A stretch of DNA of 64,000 nucleotides, taken from positions 124,001-188,000 of the forward strand of contig JAJEKV010000305.1 in the NCBI GenBank assembly GCA_021234155.1, read 5' to 3'. The notes under the pieces are model-generated. The model was not told the DNA's origin. It saw only the letters and a list, made by a program, of their open reading frames with translations, and made no database searches. Every line of letters begins with the position of its first letter. Positions within the stretch are counted from its first letter, which is position 1. The position numbers were made by a program, and so were the translations under genes. Positions 44,941-57,090 of the stretch are shown here, piece by piece. The stretch comes from Isoetes taiwanensis (lineage: Eukaryota > Streptophyta > Lycopodiopsida > Isoetales > Isoetaceae).

Positions 44941-45260
44941 CTATTGTTTAAATTCGGTTTTTCCGACAAGTGGAAAACTTTTAGGATTTTTTTTTAGTTA
45001 ATTTTCCTAGGTTTTATGGGTTTTAGCCACCGGAAATTATTCTCGGTATTACAAAAATCGGAGAAAGGTTTTTTAGTATGATTTCTGGTTTTTGAGATGG
45101 ATTTCGATGACGCATGAGAGACATGTGGAGGAGAGGAAATGGTAGTTTTCTTCTTACTATATCCGTGCAATTCTGCCTTGGTTTTGTTGGAACGTGGAGG
45201 ACAGAAAAAGATATTTTCTTACTACTACCTCTGTGCAATTCCGCCTTGATTTTTTTGCAG
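44941..45260. repeat. Dispersed repeat copy B plus a 67-bp duplication
   Basis: Starts CTATTGTTTAAATTCGGTTT and follows copies A (4736) and C (62727) through the CCGGAAATT block. At about 45130-45260 a unit containing CGTGCAATTC and GCCTTG is duplicated with a period of about 67 bases. Confidence 0.55.
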
Positions 45261-46962
45261 CATGCCAGAACCTTAGCCTTTGCATTAGCATTCGTCAGTG
45301 CCGACGAATTTGGAGTTTTTTTAATGTCTCTATTTGAGGCTTATACAGAGGTTTTGCATGTATGGCCAGAGTCGAGACGCATTTTAATGATTCGGCTGCT
45401 TCGTTGTTAATCCATGGTTTAAATTACAGATTTTTCTCTACCCGATCTATTATCTCAGCATGCATGCCACGAATGCTGAAGACTGCAAGAGGGCCTTGGT
45501 TGATTTTTCCCGTTCAATGCCTTGCCGTCTATTGCAAAATCCGGCTTCTTACAAGCGACATATGCGTTTTAGCAACATCCCCAATTGCATTCTGGATTGC
45601 ATGAGCCTCCGATAATCTGCAGTTTGTAGCTTTTGGTAGAAGCTGGTTATGGCATCTGATCCTGCAAATATGTATTTTAAGTATCCGATTAAGAAAAAGT
45701 GTTTGGCCTGAAGAGGGCAAGACTCCTCTGCTTTGGTGGCTCGGAGTTCCATAAGCTTTCAGAACTATGACACGGTTTCTTGGATTGTTTGTGGTAGGCA
45801 CGACTTCTTGATTGCATAAGTTCATCTCCATCCCTAGCCCACATCTTCTTGCAAGATTTTATAGCTTCCCAAGGTAAAACTTCTGATGCTGGTTATTGGT
45901 TGTGATTTTTGTAGGTTGAATTTCTAGCAGATTATACATGTTGGAGGTGTCATAAGTCATTTGATGGACTTTTTCATGCTATTACCCTGCTTATCTAAAT
46001 ACAAAATCACAACAATAAATGATGTTTTCAAATCTGTAAGTATTTTATCTATTTTAACTGATGGATTTGTATAGATCGCTTTTTACTATTGAGGGATGGG
46101 TAACAGCCACGATGTAGAGCATACCACTGAAGTCCTCTTCACCACTGGAGGTCGTCTTCTGAGGTAAGGCAACAAATTGTCTGCTCCGTAAACAAATGAT
46201 TCTTCACATTTTAAATCTTTGCATGTGACAAAGCATTTCTGTATAATATTTCTATGGAGCTATGCTAAGTACGCCTTAATTTCTTTTGTTGTTTTTTGTT
46301 CTAGCTAATATCAAGGTGCTATCTGCATATTGCGGCACATTAGAAGCAGATAAATCACTTCCATTGAGCTATAAAAAAAGCTACTCCTGCTGGTCGTGTT
46401 TGGATCACTATCTTAATAAAGAGCTTAGATGCATGCAGTTCCATGATCTAGGATTGTAAATCAAGTTTTCCATGTCTAGGGCCCTTAGCCGAATCTCCTT
46501 AGCAGGGAATTCAGAGGCATTATGGCAACAAGTTGTAGGTTACAAGATGGTTATGAATACTTGCCTACATTCTATTCTGCCACTGCTCTTAGTTGGTTAA
46601 TGATCTCTGGTTCAGCAAAAACAACACATGCACCTTTTGCAAATGCTAGAGGCAAATCAATGTAGGCAGAACTTTTACTTGAGGTAATGGTTATTGCCCA
46701 TATCTTTGAATTTGATTTGTTAGAGGAAACAATACTACATTAAACAATTGTTGAGGTGTTATGCAGCATAGCAATGTATTTTGGATATGCTAGAATTGGT
46801 TAGCTATTATTCTACTGTTAGATCTTATGTTCTTTGTCATGACAAGAGTTGGATATCTATGAGAGCAATTTCGTTTTTGCTGAGTTACGGCAGTGGCTAA
46901 GGCTGGCAATGAATGCTTATGTCTTACACCAAGCGTGGTATGATTGATCTCAGGTAACATCC
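45261..46962. other. No gene recognised
   Basis: Short frames only. The part near 45450-45480 (TCTCAGCATGCATGCCACGAATG) resembles 5375-5402, which suggests that the copy A/B family extends this far. Confidence 0.4.
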
Positions 46963-47645
46963 ATCTTATTGTTATATGAAATATATATTGTGATTCTCAG
47001 TAGAATGGGGCTTGGTTGGATATGCAGGATAGGGTTATAGTTGTAAGCTATGATTGCCTTTTAGATGTGAGCATATCATAAACCATATAGTAGAGATGAT
47101 CTTGGATATGCAAAATAGGCTTTCTAACCTATGCCTGGCTTCTAGATGTGAGCAGCACTGGCAGGTTTCTTCCATGCACCACACTTCTGCCTATGCTGAT
47201 CAATTTATGGGATGTGCAAAAATATATTTGGCTGGATCTATGTGGACATGCATGTTCTATCTTATATTGAATTTTGTCATGGAGTTATGCCACCAATTGT
47301 ATGCAACTTGATTGTCGGGAAGTATTATTTAATTGATAGAATTATGTAGTTTTTGTGGAAAAGCTAGGTTTGTCAAGGAGTTCTGTCACCGTTTGTACGC
47401 AGCTTGACTGCCGGTAAGTATTATATAATTGATAAGATTGTGTAGTTTTTTGTGGAAAATCTGGCTTTGCATGTTCAATTAGAACACATGTTTGCTTTTC
47501 AACTTTGCATATAATAAGGCCATTTATTGGACTTGGAATATTATTCCTTGAGATCTTAGAATAGCAGGAGCAGGAACATGAATGATAATTCTCCAGTTTA
47601 AAAATTTAAGAATGTAAGCTCTCTCCTATTACAGCACTATAGCGT
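46963..47645 (+). repeat. Dispersed repeat, copy 1 (second copy at 63317)
   Basis: At least 680 bases are nearly identical to 63317-64000, in the same orientation and 16.35 kb apart. The left limit is sharp: the two copies diverge before ATCTTATTG. The right limit is not known because the other copy runs off the window. Inside, a segment of about 95-110 bases is repeated (GGGAAGTATTATTTAATTGATA, then GTAAGTATTATATAATTGATA). No coding signal was seen. It is probably part of a transposon. Confidence 0.85.
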
Positions 47646-48164
47646 GCTAGATGCATAACCACATTTCTTATCTATGTTTTGAATATATCTACCCATGTGA
47701 CATTTATTTTGAAATGTATCTTTTGTGAGTAAAGAGAATCCATAGGGTTCGAGAACATACTAACGAATATGTTCCTTGCAAAGAACTTTCATATTTAATT
47801 GTACTTATGGGCCTCAAGGAAAGCAAATTTGTTAGTTCTATAAATGCGAGGATCATTGAGTGCTTTAAAAGTTTCAGCCGGGTTCTAAACCTGCAACAAA
47901 TAGTAATGCATTAACCGCAAGTATCAATCATTTGTTAAACGCGTCTATAGAAGTCATTGGTTCATTGGTTAAACGTGTAGTTTGATTCATATAGCATGAG
48001 GTTCCAAAGAGCGAATATAACTTCATTGAGATTGCATTGATATAATGTTTATCTTGCTATCTTGTCCTTACTGGACAATTTTGCAATGGTGCTTTCCTCT
48101 ATAAGACAATTTGTCTACAGTTTCAAAATTCAATGCTGCTAAGATAAGCCATCATGTTTGTGAT
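47646..48164. other. No gene recognised
   Basis: A/T-rich DNA, probably the continuation of the repeat that starts at 46963, but this cannot be tested within the window. Confidence 0.4.
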
Positions 48165-48795
48165 ATTGATTTCCCATGGGTACCTCGGCACCAAAATTCA
48201 ATCTCTATAGCATTTATGTAGGGTAATCTGATCCATAAATTTTATTTTACCTCATTGTAGGGGGTAATAAGATATCTGTTAAAATTTGGAGTTTTGGCGA
48301 TAAAATTGTATCTCGATAGAGGGTATTATGATATCTCTAAATTTTTAAATTTTTTGTAGTAAAAACCATTTTCTACATTTTTGGCAATCATTCACCAATT
48401 TGTAAACATCTTATGCCATGCTCTTTTTTTGTTAGTAGATGACAAGGAGAGGTGGATAACATTAATAATATAAATGGACATTGATTTCCCATGGGTACTC
48501 TTACAAAATGCTTTAACTCGGCACCAAAGTTCCAATCTCTATAGCATTTATGATATAGGCAACTACTTATGTAGGGTAATAAGATATCTGTAAAATTTAA
48601 AGTTCTTGGCAGTAAAATTGTATCTCTTTAGCATTTATGATGTAGGGTAATATGATATCTGTAAATTTTAATAGTAAAACCATTTTCTACATTTTTGGCA
48701 ACCATTCACCAATTTGTAAGCATCTTATGCCATGTTCTTTTTTGTTAGTTAGGGGAGATGGATAGCATTGATAATGTAGATGGAAATTTAAGTTT
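48165..48795. repeat. Direct duplication of about 310 bp
   Basis: Segments at about 48165-48475 and 48480-48795 share ATTGATTTCCCATGGGTAC, CTCTATAGCATTTATG, GTAGGGTAATAAGATATCTG, CATTTTCTACATTTTTGGCA and ACATCTTATGCCATG-like blocks. Small indels separate them. Shorter sub-repeats (GATATCTGTAAAATTT) occur within each half. Confidence 0.8.
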
Positions 48796-49254
48796 TGTAA
48801 TTTATCTTCATTTTAATATGTAATCTTAGGACATCCAAGTCCAAACAGGAAAGAGGAAAGGATGAGCATACTTTCACATGATACCAAATACACTAAAAAC
48901 ATAAATGTTGCATGTTCATGTCCAATTGAATGAATCACACTCCTTCATTGATTGATTGTATTCATTATCGAGCAACTACACTTCCAAAAACAATAGAATG
49001 ATGTATAACAAATGTAGACTCAAGTAGGTGGGTGATTAGGCCATTGGGATGGGGTGACCCACCAACTACTATGGAAGTGAGAAAAGTGACTAGGCCATTG
49101 CATTGGGGTAACCATCTAAAAGCAAAAACCCATCGACAAATTTCAACAACGAAATTGCAAAAGCTTAACAAGCCTAACAACACTGGTTGGAAATGAAGCT
49201 ATTTATCAATATTTTGGTTTTATTTTGTATATAGAAAAGGTATTTGTACATCTG
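48796..49254. other. No gene recognised
   Basis: A/T-rich. A short minus-strand frame (48965-49183) has no recognisable motif. Confidence 0.4.
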
Positions 49255-49395
49255 ATGGTCATGATCATGATGAAGTTAATTGGACTCTCATGATCATGAT
49301 CATGATCATGATCATGATCATGATCATGAGTCGATGATCATGATCATGATCATGATCATGATCATGATCATGATCATGATCATGATCATCATGAT
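49255..49395. repeat. Self-complementary (CATGAT)n hexamer repeat
   Basis: About twenty CATGAT/TGATCA units in two runs, interrupted near 49330 by GAGTCGATG. The unit is its own inverse complement, so the strands can fold into long hairpins. Confidence 0.95.
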
Positions 49396-49852
49396 GCAAA
49401 AGGTTTAATTTGCATTATCATGATGAAGCAAAATTGGACTCTCAAAAATTAGTTAATAAATCGTATACATAGTATTTTAGAGATAGTCTTGTACTGAAGC
49501 TTCCCTATAGCTTATGCTGTGAGACTAGCAATCTTTCCCTTGCACACTGGGTTCGGATACTTATGGGGAAGCACATCATAGTACATGCATGCTTCCACCT
49601 AGGATTCTGTTGAAAATAAGGGGATATGGACCAATTTCAATCTTTTCGAACATTTTTTTTCTTATCAACTAGATTATATTACTCCAAGCAACAAAAATGT
49701 ATGAGCCATCTCATGAAGCACAGGTCTAAATAAAGGGGTTTCTTCAGGTTCAATGTTACATTGTGAGTTTCTTAAAATACCTCTACCCCCTCCAACCCAT
49801 ATTGCCTATTCTAGCCAATAATGAAACAACCACCTCTTCAAATGGTAACTAA
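49396..49852. other. No gene recognised; probably Helitron interior
   Basis: A/T-rich DNA leading to the Helitron-like 3' terminus. No Rep/helicase coding sequence was seen. Confidence 0.4.
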
Positions 49853-49880
49853 GCCCGGCAACGCCGGGCACCATAACTAG
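49853..49880 (+). mobile_element. Helitron-like 3' terminus
   Basis: GCCCGGC-AAC-GCCGGGC forms a seven-pair hairpin, followed eleven bases later by a CTAG end and then T (ACCATAACTAG|T). A GC hairpin just before CTRR, inserted before T, is the hallmark of Helitron 3' ends, and plant Helitrons often have this GCCCGGCAACGCCGGGC form. The 5' end (TC preceded by A) was not located, so the element's length is unknown. Confidence 0.7.
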
Positions 49881-50170
49881 TTGTATTTTAGAATTTCTAT
49901 ATGTATGGTCACATGAAGATGCACGTGACTAGCTATTTTAATTGTTTTAAACATGTGTACAGTGATTTAATATAGATATATATAGATGTGGCTGATTTGG
50001 ATCTGAGCAGAACTGTAATCCGACAGATCTTTTTGCTGACCCAATTTTGGCAGTGAAGATTTGGCTGTCTGACCTTGTTCCCGTAAATTCGTCTATTTGC
50101 TCTTTGTGAATTCGTCTATTGATATTGTAAATCCACAGCTGCCTTGGTACTGCAAGGGTCAATTTGAAAG

Positions 50171-50480
50171 ACAACATTAGTATCAGAGCCAAATCATTAT
50201 GGCAAGCAGACTTGGGGCTATTTTACTGAATTTTGTGGATGTCTACAGGGGTGGACCTGGCTTTCAGGTTTGGAGCGAGATAAGGTTGAGTATATCCTTA
50301 AGACTGAAGGATTATGGAATCTAATTGCAGATACAGCTTCTAGTTCTGCTTCTTCTACTTCTGGAAGTGTGACTGCAGCTGTCTGATGAAACAAAGTATT
50401 TGCAAGTTCAAGCCATCATTGCAAGCAGGGTTAGTCCTTCAATTCTATTGAAAATCAAAGGTAAAATGCCCCAAAGAAAT
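50171..50480 (+). mobile_element. Copia-type LTR retrotransposon fragment (LTR end, primer site, gag start)
   Basis: CAACA (an LTR end) is followed by TTAGTATCAGAGCC, one base off the plant tRNA-iMet primer site TGGTATCAGAGCC. Downstream, ATGGCAAGCAGACTTGGGGC begins a degenerate gag-like reading with DETKYLQVQAIIASRVSPSI and LLKIKGKMP, the kind of sequence at the start of copia gag. Frames are broken. The matching LTR start was not identified. Confidence 0.5.
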
Positions 50481-53400
50481 ACCAACCAATAAAAACCATC
50501 GACTATGGATGAATTGTGGAAGGGATGCCTTCAACCATGTTGATCCCAAGAGACGTGGCTCTTCAGTTACGAGACATGGTTGCCAATGAGGATAACGATC
50601 TGAGTAAAATGTGTTTAGCTTATTAGCTTAAGAGCTCTAAAAATTTTCTTGCTTGCTAGCTTAGTAAAATGCGTTCAAGTTGCTTGCTTAAAATTCTCAA
50701 ATTAGCACTTTTTTGAAATTAATGAATTGGTGATTCAAAATGAGAGGCGCCTAGCGGCCCCAATATATGCTATAGGCCATAGGATCGATAGATCCAAATG
50801 ACTGAGGTAGTCCAGAGCACATCTTTTTGCATCATTTTGCCATCTACTCTACACTTAGGTATTACACCTTGGTGAGTGGTTGTCAAATAACACATTACAC
50901 CAACAAGAGGCTGGAAATAGTATGACTAGATTAGAATGGGCAGATACAATATGTTTTGATTCGCCATATTTCCATGTAAACTAGGTTGAGATCTAGAAAG
51001 TCATGATGTATTCCAGTTTCACAACATACAAATGGCAATTAGTGATCTTGCATATGTTTCAAGGCCTGGCAAGGCTTTCCTTCTAAAATTCATTTCCATA
51101 TGGCCTCCCAAATCTACAATTTGTGAATAAACGAAAACTTGAACCAAGCATTAATTTACTTGAAAATTTAAGCCAATATAATCCTACATCAACAATAAAG
51201 CTTACATATATGGATGCCTAGCCCTATTAGTAAAATATGCCCGGGAAGCCTTTTAACATTCTAATCATATCTCTACAAGTGGACGATAAAAAATCGAACT
51301 TTTGTGTTAATCTTTCTATGGATCCATGGAAATATTAACAACACATACAACCCAAGTTCAATATGGAAGAAATCCATCCCATCCCAATCCTAATATGTTC
51401 CACCCTATGCATCCCCATTACATCTACATGCCCACAACTAATTCCTCGCATCGCTAGACACACATTTCAGTTGTCTCCATGTTGAATAAAATATGTTCAC
51501 ATGTAAGATAAAAGAACTCTGTCACCACTAGGGGATGGCCACCAATAGTGGATCATGGTCCAATAATGGATCATATTTTCAATAGTGGCTCAACACAAAA
51601 TTTTTATCTTAGTCTCAACTATTAAATAAAAAGTGGGCAAAAAGAATAAGTTCAATCCCCAATAGGGTATTTGACTGATCCATCTTAACATATATAAATA
51701 TTTTAGGTTGATTCCTATGGAATATTATCTTGAGATTCTTACCTAGAATTTATACACATTAGCAAATTTCGTGCGCAACACTTCTTCATAAAAAAATTTG
51801 ACACGTGTCCAGTTAGTTGTTCCTAGCAAGGAAGAAAATCAATATGTGCAATGGACTTGAATCTTTCGTGTAATCCGGCAGTATCATAAATACTCAGACC
51901 CAGGATCCAGCAACAAATGGAGCCACGACTTTGCACAGAGAATTGTCTTCAATCCTAATAGCTCCTACCTGTATTTGCCTAAGCTGGAAGAAATCTAACC
52001 TCCAATGACGGGCATGCTTTTTGTAGGTGACTGCATCGTGGATTACATTCTAATAAAAAAAATGGTAGAACTTTTTTTCTATTCTCTGAGGATTCAGGAC
52101 ATGCTGGCATTCTAGCGAGTTCTGCTCTGGAAAGCCGCCGCCTGGTACTGGTGTTTCATTTCATTGTTTCTAAACCGCCGGTTTCATTGCTGCATCGATT
52201 AATTTGTGCCGGTGTGTTCTTTGAAAAGACAAAAGCTTAGGAGCATTTTTATTTCAGAGGATTAAAGCCGATGGAGCTTTTGCTTTCGATTGGCTCACAT
52301 TTCTTTCGTATTTTTTTGTTGTTTATTGTCTTTCTTGGCGCTATAATCCCATTGCTTTTATTTTTCTCGAACTTTGATGCTTCTTGCACCGGATTTCAAC
52401 ATAATCTTTCTTGCATACAATCTGTTTGTTCAGACATTGCTTGTTGTTTACATGATATGCCGTAAGTAAGTGCTGAAAATATAGAAGAATGCTTTGTCTT
52501 TGTGAATTCATCTTGCAGCTTGCTTGCCTCTGATATAATTTGTCCATAAGTCCGTGCCTTGCATTGTGGTGGTAGATAATTGCTCGTGATTATGCCTTTC
52601 GTGGTTAAGAACCCGAGCATCCGCAAGTCCTGGTTATCACGTTTTGATGAGCCGCTTCATTGCCTTTATTCAATGAGCTCTAGCTTACATGTATCCTTCT
52701 TCGTGGATATGGGAAATGGGCTTACGATTCAAACTTCACAAATATTCATGTATGGCAGAGAGCTCTCTTTGCAAGATGTGCATTTCAAACCCTTAGGTTT
52801 TTTGCAAAATCAGAAGTAAGAGTGATTTCTTCTCTATTTCCATTTCGAATTTGAGATTCTTGCATGCGTGTTTACATGGGAAAAGCCCAACGATATACTT
52901 AGAACTTGAATGAATCGGTGGTTGTAATAGATAAAAATATTGAATACACTTTTTTTTCGGGTTTTTCATCCCTCGATATGTCTCTTTGATCTCCGATGCT
53001 TGGGAATACTACCTCAATCGCCAAGATAAGTCCTCTCGCTTTAGAGTTGTGGTGCGATTTTCCAAACCGGATATTTTGTCTCTCTTCTTTGCTCTTAATT
53101 CCAACTCCTCCTTCGACCGCCAATTAGAGGATCCGTAAGACTTTTAAACATTCTACCCCGTAAAACATCCGCTTTTGTTTTTTTTTGTTTTTGTATGAAG
53201 CACTTCAACGCATGCAGACTATGCTTATCTCTTCATTCTATTAACGATCTTTATTTCATGTTATGATCATTGCAAAGATATCCAAATCCCGATGAATAAA
53301 GGGATAGAAATGGCCCCAATTTCTTAAAGTTTAGCCAATAACAGTGCCTAAGAGTTCTCTAACAAGGTAAGAAATAACACAAGCTAAAAAAAAAATAGCA

Positions 53401-54281
53401 TGTTTTTATAGTGTGATAATATGACTCTGTTTGTATTGCTAATGCTTGTTTGAAATAGCTACAGTTCACTTGCAACATTAAATGTTGAAAATATCACATC
53501 CTTGAATAATAATTCTCCTCTCATCTTTCCTAGGAATCCTATGTGACATATGAGGACTCGAAGGTTGGTGTTATTGGAATTTTTGAAGGTGCTTAGATTT
53601 GCATCAAATTGTTTTTCTGCTAAGCTTATAAGTTGCAAACACTTCCCAAGAAGCCATCGAAATTTTGGGTCACCATCTAAAGATGTGATGCCAAGCCTAT
53701 TTGTGAAATAGTACACTAAACTATACATATTAAACACACAATGCATAGATTAAGCTAATAACGTAGTAGGACATTCGCCCTATGAGATGCACAACCATTG
53801 CGCATGATGCCACCATTATCTTTTATATTTCTTCTCAACTAAAACTATACATTTCCTCTCAACTCAAACTACCCAATGATTCAATTGTTCAACTCAAACT
53901 CATCCTACATAACCATTTGCAAGAGCATGGATGAAATGAGAATGGTGATCACAAGAAAGTTTTGACATTCATATTTGGACTTCATCAAGCATGGGAGTCT
54001 AAACAATCATTGCTAGTCTAAAAATCATTGCTAGGTAACAAATCCCCATGAAGAATTTCGTACATCCACCCAAAATATGATTTAAAAACACAATACACCA
54101 AGGTAAACCTTTGAAGACCCATTTGTTAGCAATGTTCACAAATCCTCGGGCTATTTTGATCGAATCCATCGAAGCAGATATAAAAGTGTTCATTCTTGCG
54201 ATTGATTCAATTATCATACTCTCTAATTTGCCATTCGACTTCACAAAAATTTTCATATCGTTAGTGAGTCTACAAAAGAGA
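50481..54281. other. No gene recognised
   Basis: A/T-rich. A short frame at 52271-52465 has a hydrophobic N-terminus (FFRIFLLFIVFLGAIIPLLL) but no known family. The region 52100-52260 with TTTCATTG and GCCGG words, and 52580-53130, could be decayed 5' parts of a retroelement; I cannot support that further. Confidence 0.35.
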
Positions 54282-54312
54282 AATGTTCACGCGATAAATT
54301 TCTTGTACTATT
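54282..54312 (-). mobile_element. CACTA-like end lacking the GC hairpin
   Basis: On the minus strand GTACAAGAAATTTATCGCGT is followed by GAACATTTCTC. Compared with the ends at 24143 and 38520, the GGCGGCC-AA-GGCCGCC segment is missing, as expected if the hairpin had been deleted during replication. Confidence 0.45.
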
Positions 54313-54569
54313 TATAGATAGCCCATTTCATGTGGAAATTTCATGGGATATATGTACTCAATTATTTTCAAGAAAAGTATATGCAATATCTCATACAAAG
54401 AGCTTTTAAGCCATGCATTTTAATTGAAAAATATATATTTTATTTCCAATGTTTTCTTGTCCTCGATTCTTAAGTGGTCCACTATTGGTACAACCTCCAA
54501 GTGCCATTTATGACATTGAAGCAATCCGTAGTGCGCGTTGACACATTGTATACGCAGAAATTGACTCTC

Positions 54570-55800
54570 TGATTTCAGACGTAAAATCCACTTACATTCA
54601 CGTTCGCCTTTCTAGTCCAATCGTGTGTTGACATGTGGCAATGATTCTTTCAAGCAATGCTTAGTAAAGTTTGCATTCAATATTAGCGGACATTTACCTA
54701 ACGTAAAAGCCACTTAAGTGGCATTCGCCTGCTTAAGCCTATCGTGATGTTGATTGATGTGTCACACATTCCTTTCCGTGAATGTCGACTAGAGTTGTTT
54801 AATGTTTTGTTTTCCGTTACATTCGATATCTACTTTACATTCTAAAAACATTCCATTTTTTCATTCTGTTTGTACATTCTGGATAGATCTTGAAGAGAAA
54901 ACAGGCCTTCAAATAAAAAACCGAGCATGAAGCCCCCCTGACATCGCCTAGGATATCCATCGACAGGGCCGTGAAACCCCAGCCACTGTAAAACAAGTCG
55001 GAGGAATTGAACCTCCGTGCCGCAATAAGTGAACCCCAAAACATAAGGCCTATGCTAGCATCAGACTTGCATTATAGCATACTATTTCCTTACGATATAA
55101 AAGGGACCGAGGACTTCAAAATGGTCGCCAAAGGTTGCAGCTCAAGAATAGCGCTAGGACTTTTCTTCGCGGCCCTCACAAGAAATCATTTATAAGATTC
55201 GAGATCCGCTTTGTGTCCTAGCTCATCACTTTTCGCACAACCGACGTAACGTAAGTCTCCACAAACAAATACAAATGGTCGGAAGTATGCTCTAAAATCC
55301 AGCAGAGCAGAGAAAATCAAAAGAAAGAAATGCAAAATAGGCGTAAAAACAAAAACTTAACAACTCAAGAAAAGCATAAGTGTCAAGATCGCCAAAAGAG
55401 AAGAGCATTTGAGGAGCTAGCTACCAATCCGTTCATAAGATCACCCCAAGGCCATCACCTTTTATCATCAACACCATGGCTACCGCCATGCCCGCAACAC
55501 CGGCCAAAGAAAGTGCCGCCATAGCCGGCCATGCAAGAGAACGGAGAAAAAAGGGGGGAATCAGATTTATAGCCTGACACCGCGGTGGCGACTTCGGTTA
55601 CTGAATGCCACTTAAGTGGTTTCCGCGTTATGGAAAGTTACTTTGCGGTAACATTCACGGATGTCAACATGCCTCCGCGGGCTAACGCCGTCGGCAAGAT
55701 ATTCCATGCCGTGAATGTTACCAAAGTAACATTCTATATACATAACATTCTCGCATACAAAAATTTAATGTAAGTGGTTTTCACGTAACAAAAAATGTCA
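54570..55800. repeat. Nested inverted-repeat locus (possible 1.2-kb DNA element)
   Basis: An outer pair (54579-54600, ACGTAAAATCCACTTACATT; inverted at about 55765-55790) and an inner pair (54699-54731 and about 55603-55632, centred on GCCACTTAAGTGGC, itself a palindrome) are arranged symmetrically. Related words (GTAACATTC, GTGACATTC) fill the right side. Between them are A/T-rich DNA and a weak frame (54835-55044) with no family. This could be a foldback transposon; no target duplication was defined. Confidence 0.45.
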
Positions 55801-56356
55801 CTTTAGGTGACATTCTAATGTGCCAACAATGCCTCAGAGCCTCTATCGTGTTTGTGTTTCCCATTCTTGTATACGCCAAGGTAAGTAGGTATTGATTCCT
55901 ATGGATTCAAGAATCATTCTTATCCAGAATGAAAACTGGCATGCAGAAAACTGGGAGAATCAGGTTGAGGCTTACCTTGACGTGGGAGAATCAGGTTGAG
56001 GCTTACCTTGACGTAGTGGAGCAGGAAGGGGTCGAGCATTTCGCGGCTTCGACCGCGAGAATCCGTTGCGCCTCAGCGATTTGCGGATTCTGCAGTCGGT
56101 GTCGGCAAGAATGCCCTCCCCCTTCCCGTTCCACATAACATGAACTATGCTCGAGAGGAGTTAGCGAAAGAGCAGGCTAACATAACATCTATTTTCCGAA
56201 TTTGAAACCTAGAAAAGACATGCAACAAAACCAGGGAAGTTGCATTGGAAAGGGGAAGGAAGAATTGTATAGCTAACTACCCTTAACATTTTCGTGGACC
56301 AGTGGGCAGGAAAGACGTGGCAGCACATCCATCGATTCCCAATATATATATGGTAC
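55801..56356. repeat. 31-bp tandem duplication and unassigned spacer
   Basis: The unit TGGGAGAATCAGGTTGAGGC (and eleven further bases) is present twice at 55952-56013. The rest, up to the hAT target site, contains no recognised gene. Confidence 0.7.
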
Positions 56357-56697
56357 CACGGTTGGGCAAATTCCGGGGTAGAGAGGGTAAATTCCGGCTG
56401 AGTTGGCAATTTACCGTCCAGTATGGCAAGTAGGCGGATGTGCTCCCGACCAAAAAAATGAACATTCGAATGTGGCCTAACTTCTCTACAAACCGGGAAC
56501 TTGTAGGTATGAAATTTCAAAGGGAAGAACGCCATTACCTTGCTAACGACTTGGCTCCATTCAAAGAAAGAAGGTAAGACAAAAATTCCTCTTACTTATA
56601 TGGCAAAAGCAAAACTAGAAATAGGTTGCTTGCTAGCTTGTAAAAACTCAACGTACAAAATTAACTAAGTTGTTTGAGATTTCTTTGAATGATTAAC

Positions 56698-56916
56698 CGG
56701 TGTTGGGCAAAGTCCGGGGAACACTATAAACCAACTAGGTTCAAATCAAAAATTTTCCTGCTCGATTAGTGTATCGTAGGGAATTTTTCCGACAAGTTTT
56801 CTTAAGGTTTTCTATTAAGACAATAGAAATTTCCGGTCCTAAACATAAGATATCCGATTGATCAAAATAACCATAGGCAATTTTCCGATGGGACCTACAA
56901 AGTTTCCCCAACACTG
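56698..56916. mobile_element. Non-autonomous hAT element nested in the larger one
   Basis: A 219-base element with ends CGGTGTTGGGCAAAGT and (inverted) CAGTGTTGGGGAAACT, nearly the same as the termini of the host element. Both sides carry TGATTAAC (56690-56697 and 56917-56924). The flanks also share about 29 further bases (TTAACTAAGTTGTTTGAGAT and on), so it landed in a pre-existing tandem repeat. It has TTCCGR subterminal words and no ORF. Confidence 0.88.
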
Positions 56917-57090
56917 TGATTAACTAAGTTGTTTGAGATTTCTTTGAAGGATTTGATGTGACATGTGATAGTTGTGTATGTATGTTTTATGCTTATCATT
57001 CGAATTTTCAAGCATGTGTGTTACGTACTTCACATTCCCCCTTTCTAAATTACTTTTGATTTTTGCTAAGCAGCTCCTTCAATTTGCACG

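Noticed and set aside
54985-55015. tRNA gene suggested by a GGAGGTTCAATTCCTCC T-arm-like hairpin (minus strand)
   Set aside because: No matching acceptor, D or anticodon arm could be built around it.
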